In this document: in pieces, positions 6,332-9,641 of the stretch
Layout of the letters: every line of letters starts with the position of its first letter
How positions within the stretch are numbered: position 1 is the first letter of the stretch
From: Erysipelotrichia bacterium
Lineage (GTDB): Bacteria; Bacillota_I; Bacilli_A; Erysipelotrichales; Erysipelotrichaceae
Assembly: GCA_009916335.1 (NCBI GenBank)
Contig: SAAR01000122.1
Span: 1-9,641 of the forward strand
Reading direction: 5' to 3'
Length of the DNA: 9,641 nucleotides
The notes under the pieces: generated by a model
What the model saw: only the letters and a program-made list of their open reading frames with translations
The model's database searches: none
Told to the model about the DNA's origin: nothing
Translations under genes and position numbers: made by a program

Positions 6332-8086
6332 ATGAAAAAAACACTATCCATTGCTTTAACCTTTTTACTGCTGATTACAATGAGTAGTTGTGGCACACAA
6401 AAAAGAAGTGCAGATGAATTTAATGACTATACCAAAGATTTTACAAAACTTTTTTTTACAGGAGTTTCATTTGATCTTAATTTTCTTTTTGATCAACCTG
6501 AGAATTATGGAATCAATCGTGATGTATATACATTAGATTTTGTATCTTTAGAGGACTATCAAAAACAAAACGAAAAGATTGAAGAAAAATTAGAAGATTT
6601 AGATGAATTTGATTATGACGATTTAAACAAAGATTAAAAAATTGTGTATGACTTATTAGCGACACAAGAAGAAAGTGATTTAGACACTAATGCTTCCTAT
6701 TATCTAACAACGAATTATTTTGATATTAGTTCAGGAGTACAAGCCAATCTGCCTCTTGCCCTTTGGAACTATGAATTTAAAAACCAGAAATCCTTAGACT
6801 CTTTTTTAGCTACACTAAATGATGCACCTACCTACTTCAAAAAGTATGTAGAATTAGAAAAAACACGTCAAAAGAAAGGATATGGTATGTCCCAAACATA
6901 TATGAATGATGTGTTAGAAGCTATTCATACCATTAATACAAGTGATCAAAACTATATTTTAGAAGCCACTTTTCACAAGATTGACGAACTTACTTTCATA
7001 GATGATCATAAGAAAAGCACTTATAAAACAGATATTCAAAATGCTTTTACAAACACCTTTATGCCTGCTTGGTTGACATTAGAAAACGACTTATCCTCAG
7101 TGAAGATAAGTAAAAAAGGAGAAGGGGAATTAGCCAGCTATAAAGAAGGAAAAACATATTATTTAGAAATGTTAAAGGAACAAGTAGATGTGGATTCAAT
7201 CAAAGAATACACAAACTATTTAAAACAATGTGAAAAGGAAATTCAACAACGTTTACTTGCATTAATGAGTGAATATCCTGAATTAGCGGACTTACTATAT
7301 AGTGATGAAAGTACGATTAATGATGCTTTAAACAATCTTCATTTTACCGATTTAACTTCTGCACAGGAAGTGATTGAAGATTTAGAAAAAAAGGTAGCAA
7401 CAAAAGATATGTTCCCGACGATTCAAACATTAGAATATCAAATGAACATCGTTCCTGATTCAATGAAGGATACAATTCAAGCTGCAGCGGCATACTATCT
7501 CAGTGCCTTTGATGATACTTCTGGGAAAGGGGAACAGATGATTTTAAATGGTGCATTTGAACAAAGTGATTTTACAACGATTGCTCATGAAAGTTTTCCT
7601 GGTCATATGTATCAACACAACTACTTTAAAAATGTAAAACATAATATTTTGCGTGATGTCTTAAGTAACAGTGCCTATGTCGAAGGCTGGGCTACCTATG
7701 TGGAAAATGAAGTATGTGCTTATAGTGATAATCCAGCAGTCTGCCATTTAAACAACATCAATTCACAATTAACATATCTAAAAGTAATTGAATTAGATAA
7801 GAAAATACATTATGATGGTATTTCTCGTAAAGAAGCTTATACTTTCTTAAGTGATAATTTTGGACTTAATGATGAAGAGAACTTAGATGCACAATACACA
7901 CAGTTACTAGAAAACCCTGCTGTTTTTGGTAACTACTATCTAGGTTATTATCAATTCTTATCCTTAAAAGAAAACGCAAAGGAAAAATGGGACGATGAAT
8001 ATAGCGACTATCAGTTTCATAAACTCGTACTTGATTTAGGACCTTTACCATTTAACCTATTAGAAAAATACGCTAAATTAGATTAA
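6332..8086 (+). pseudogene. DUF885-family putative metallopeptidase lipoprotein, split by an in-frame TAA
   Basis: Start 6332 follows GGAGGG (6322-6327) and gives a lipoprotein signal peptide with the lipidated Cys probably at residue 20 (TMSSCG). Residues 1-101 end at TAA (6635-6637); the same frame then runs on without frameshift for 482 codons to 8086, and the sequence across the stop (DDLNKD, stop, KIVYDLL) reads as one continuous DUF885 protein of 584 codons. The downstream part holds the family's putative zinc site HESFPGH (His419, Glu420, His425, counting the stop as a residue) and the later EGWATYVE (Glu451). DUF885 proteins are predicted secreted or surface metallopeptidases; substrate unknown. 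A GTG at 6644 could restart translation, but it lacks a clear ribosome binding site and would yield a protein without a signal peptide. A sequencing error or recent nonsense mutation is most likely. Confidence 0.85.
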
Positions 8087-8109
8087 AAATAAAATAAACT
8101 TTAAAAGTA

Positions 8110-8150
8110 AAGGGATCATATCAGTTAAAGTGATATGGTCCCTTCTTTTT
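8110..8150. terminator. Bidirectional terminator between DUF885 gene and metK
   Basis: AAGGGATCATATCA (8110-8123) pairs with TGATATGGTCCCTT (8131-8144): 14 bp with one G-U around a 7-base loop. A T-run (8146-8150) follows on the plus strand, and a T-rich stretch follows on the minus strand. It serves the two convergent genes; the plus-strand T-run overlaps the metK stop codon. Confidence 0.88.
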
Positions 8151-9249
8151 AATATTTTAATGTTTTGATTTTTTCCCAGCTGAATTGTGGATCACCAAAG
8201 TGTCCATAACAACTTGTTTTTGCATAGATCGGTTTCTTTAAATCTAATTCACGAATGATATTACCTACTTCAAAATTAAAGTTTGCTTTAATAATCTCTA
8301 GTAATTCTTCATCACTTTTTACGCCTGTGCCAAACGTATCAACACACAATGAAACAGGATGACTTTTACCAATGGCATAAGCAACCTGCACTTCACAACG
8401 TTTTGCTAATTGGTTAGCCACGATATTTTTCGCTACATAACGAGAATAGTAAGCTGCACTTCTATCTACTTTACTAGGGTCTTTAGATGAAAAACAACCT
8501 CCACCGATTCTACCCATACCACCATATGTATCTACAACAATTTTTCTTCCCGTAGTTCCTGAATCTCCAAAACTTCCACCAACGACAAAACTACCACTTG
8601 GATTAATTAAATATTTTGTATTCTCATCAACTAACGAATCATCAATACAAGGTTTAATAACTTCTTCCATAACCACTTTCTGCAATTGTTCTTGTGTAAT
8701 ATCAGCACTATGTTGTGTAGAAACAACAATCGTATCAATACGTTTTACCTTGTTATCTTGATATTCTACACTTACCTGTGTTTTCCCATCAGGTTTAATT
8801 ACAGGATTGTTTTTTCTAACTCTTGTTAATTGTAACGCTAACATATGTGCATAGTAAATCGGTGCTGGCATATATTCGCTTGTTTCATCACAAGCATACC
8901 CAAACATAATCCCTTGATCTCCTGCTCCTACTTCACCATCTTCTTGATTGACAACTGCAGAATTAATTTCCGCAGATTGTTTGTTCACTTTCACTAATAC
9001 ACTATATTCTTCTTCATACCCAATCTTTTTAATCGTATCTTTCGCAATCTGTGCATAATCAATATTTGCTTGTGTATTCGCTTCTCCATACACTAAAACA
9101 AAGTCATCTTTAATCGTTGCTTCCACTGCCATCTTACTATTTGCATCTTGTGCTAATGCAGCATCTAAAATCGAATCAGCAATCTTATCACAAATCTTAT
9201 CTGGGTGTCCTTCAGTAATACTTTCACTTGTAAAAATAAAATCTTTCAT
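8149..9249 (-). CDS. metK: S-adenosylmethionine synthetase (divergent MetK)
   Basis: Makes SAM from methionine and ATP in the cytosol; SAM feeds methyltransferases such as PrmC in this window. Landmarks: FTSESITEGHPDK near the N-terminus with the catalytic His and Asp, GAGDQGIMFGYACDET, STQHSADI, GTTGRKIVVDTYGG, then KDPSKVDRSAAY, and the C-terminal YGHFG. The glycine-rich loop is unusual: MGRIGGGCFSSKD where most family members have ARHGGGAFSGKD, although the catalytic Lys and Asp of KDPSKVD remain. At 366 residues it is shorter than the usual 380-400, mainly at the C-terminus. The start is placed at 9249; an ATG at 9255 lies only one or two bases from the AGGA ribosome binding site (9257-9260), too close, while 9249 is well spaced. 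A SAM riboswitch and attenuator precede it. Enzyme call firm. Confidence 0.95.
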   Translation of the reverse strand: MKDFIFTSESITEGHPDKICDKIADSILDAALAQDANSKMAVEATIKDDFVLVYGEANTQANIDYAQIAKDTIKKIGYEEEYSVLVKVNKQSAEINSAVVNQEDGEVGAGDQGIMFGYACDETSEYMPAPIYYAHMLALQLTRVRKNNPVIKPDGKTQVSVEYQDNKVKRIDTIVVSTQHSADITQEQLQKVVMEEVIKPCIDDSLVDENTKYLINPSGSFVVGGSFGDSGTTGRKIVVDTYGGMGRIGGGCFSSKDPSKVDRSAAYYSRYVAKNIVANQLAKRCEVQVAYAIGKSHPVSLCVDTFGTGVKSDEELLEIIKANFNFEVGNIIRELDLKKPIYAKTSCYGHFGDPQFSWEKIKTLKY

Positions 9250-9271
9250 CTTCATTTCCTTTCTGGTTATT

Positions 9272-9294
9272 AAAAAACCTTCTCAAAGAGAAGG
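9272..9294 (-). terminator. Attenuator terminator of the metK leader
   Basis: Minus strand CCTTCTC-TTT-GAGAAGG (9278-9294), a perfect 7-bp stem with a 3-base loop, runs into TTTTTT (9272-9277), 22 bases before the metK start. Its 5' arm and loop (TTCTCTT) are complementary to AAGAGAA at the 3' edge of the aptamer, so an antiterminator can form when SAM is absent. This is the expression platform of the riboswitch. Confidence 0.9.
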
Positions 9295-9317
9295 CATAAC
9301 GTTTACTTATGTTTCTC

Positions 9318-9402
9318 TTATCGATGTTAGCAGAACCACCTTGCCACTAATCAGCAGGTTGGCGTGGGCTACGAGCTAACTCTCTAACCCAACTCTTGAT
9401 AA
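9318..9402 (-). promoter_or_regulatory. SAM riboswitch (SAM clan, S-box-like) controlling metK
   Basis: The minus-strand leader opens TTATCAAGAG and closes GATAAGAGAA, forming P1 (9398-9402 with 9318-9322). Inside are an arm that begins GTTGG and closes with CCAAC and is tipped by a GAG/CTC stem (9382-9384 with 9373-9375), then a P3-like hairpin (CCTGC at 9354-9358 with GCAAGG at 9339-9344). The arm's loop GTTAG (9376-9380) is complementary to CTAAC (9326-9330) in the joining strand after P3, the pseudoknot typical of the SAM-I/SAM-IV clan. No P4 hairpin fits between P3 and P1, so this is a compact variant. SAM binding would hold P1 closed and let the attenuator at 9272-9294 form, stopping metK transcription. 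The class is inferred from layout, motifs and target gene. Confidence 0.82.
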
Positions 9403-9410
9403 TTTTTACT

Positions 9411-9439
9411 TTTATATTTAAACACAAGAAAAGTAACAA
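9411..9439 (-). promoter_or_regulatory. Promoter of metK
   Basis: Minus strand TTGTTA (9434-9439), 17-base spacer, TATAAA (9411-9416). The expected start near 9404 is right at the first base of the riboswitch P1, which supports both calls. Confidence 0.7.
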
Positions 9440-9447
9440 TTCAACAT

Positions 9448-9633
9448 TTATTTCTTTTTTTCTTCATTTTCTTCATGATATATTTGATAGCACTCCTGAT
9501 AAACCTTTTCTAATCCTGAACGAGCAATCCATTTATCAATCATTTCTTTCTCATCTTCATCATTTTCAATCCCCATCATACTAATTAATTCTTCATATTG
9601 TTTTATCATTCTCTTTTTATCCTCATTTCGCAT
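9448..9633 (-). CDS. Short charged protein, unrecognised, possibly partial at its N-terminus
   Basis: A 61-residue, helix-prone and highly charged reading frame (MRNEDKKRMIKQYEEL to a lysine-rich end) with no signal peptide or membrane segment. I do not recognise a family. The start is uncertain: the frame stays open to the window edge, so this may be the C-terminal end of a longer protein. Starts visible are the ATG at 9633 and the ATG at 9609, which has a GAGG (9621-9624) at a reasonable distance and would give 53 residues. The stop lies just upstream of the metK promoter, and I see no terminator after it. It runs on the same strand as metK. Confidence 0.5.
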   Translation of the reverse strand: MRNEDKKRMIKQYEELISMMGIENDEDEKEMIDKWIARSGLEKVYQECYQIYHEENEEKKK

Positions 9634-9641
9634 ATGTATTA

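Noticed and set aside
6635..6637. Reading the in-frame TAA as a recoded sense codon
   Set aside because: prfA is intact in the same window, TAA ends several normal genes here, and no selenocysteine- or pyrrolysine-type signal fits a TAA. Mutation or error is simpler.
7866..8051. Minus-strand open frame inside the DUF885 gene
   Set aside because: It is antisense to conserved family sequence and has no start signal.
9396..9584. Plus-strand open frame over the metK promoter and the edge gene
   Set aside because: Its composition is that of low-complexity AT-rich DNA, and it runs through the riboswitch promoter with no start signal.

Overview
This is an AT-rich stretch of a low-GC Gram-positive chromosome (Bacillota; the gene set and protein flavour look Erysipelotrichia-like, but I cannot fix the genus). 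Lipoprotein signal peptides, strong GGAGG ribosome binding sites, U-tract terminators and a SAM riboswitch with transcription attenuation on metK all fit that group.

Layout. Positions 33-512 (-) encode a small lipoprotein resembling the DUF1307/YehR family. Positions 691-4278 (-) hold a translation-centred cluster read in the order rpmE (ribosomal protein bL31), a MATE-family exporter, prfA (release factor 1), prmC (release-factor glutamine methyltransferase). prfA and prmC overlap by one base, and the prfA ribosome binding site starts right after the exporter stop. A good promoter precedes rpmE and a hairpin/U-tract closes the cluster after prmC. Another terminator lies between rpmE and the exporter, so expression of the downstream genes probably depends on readthrough.

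Positions about 4446-6216 (-) are a complete IS200/IS605-type element: tnpA (Y1/HUH single-strand transposase), tnpB (RuvC-type RNA-guided nuclease), subterminal hairpins at both ends and a structured region after tnpB that is the likely omega-RNA. It lies between rpmE and a divergent lipoprotein gene, and both neighbouring promoters survive.

Positions 6332-8086 (+) are a DUF885-family putative metallopeptidase lipoprotein whose frame is interrupted by a single TAA codon at 6635-6637, with no frameshift. A long terminator hairpin separates it from the convergent metK (8149-9249, -), which carries a divergent glycine-rich loop. metK has a compact SAM-clan riboswitch with a visible pseudoknot and an attenuator terminator. 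The right edge holds a short unrecognised reading frame that may continue outside the window.

Links between genes: MetK makes the SAM that PrmC uses to methylate the GGQ glutamine of RF1, and the riboswitch lets SAM shut off metK. I see no CRISPR array, rRNA, tRNA or phage module. The least ordinary items are the transposon with a predictable omega-RNA guide, the in-frame stop, and the SAM riboswitch variant.
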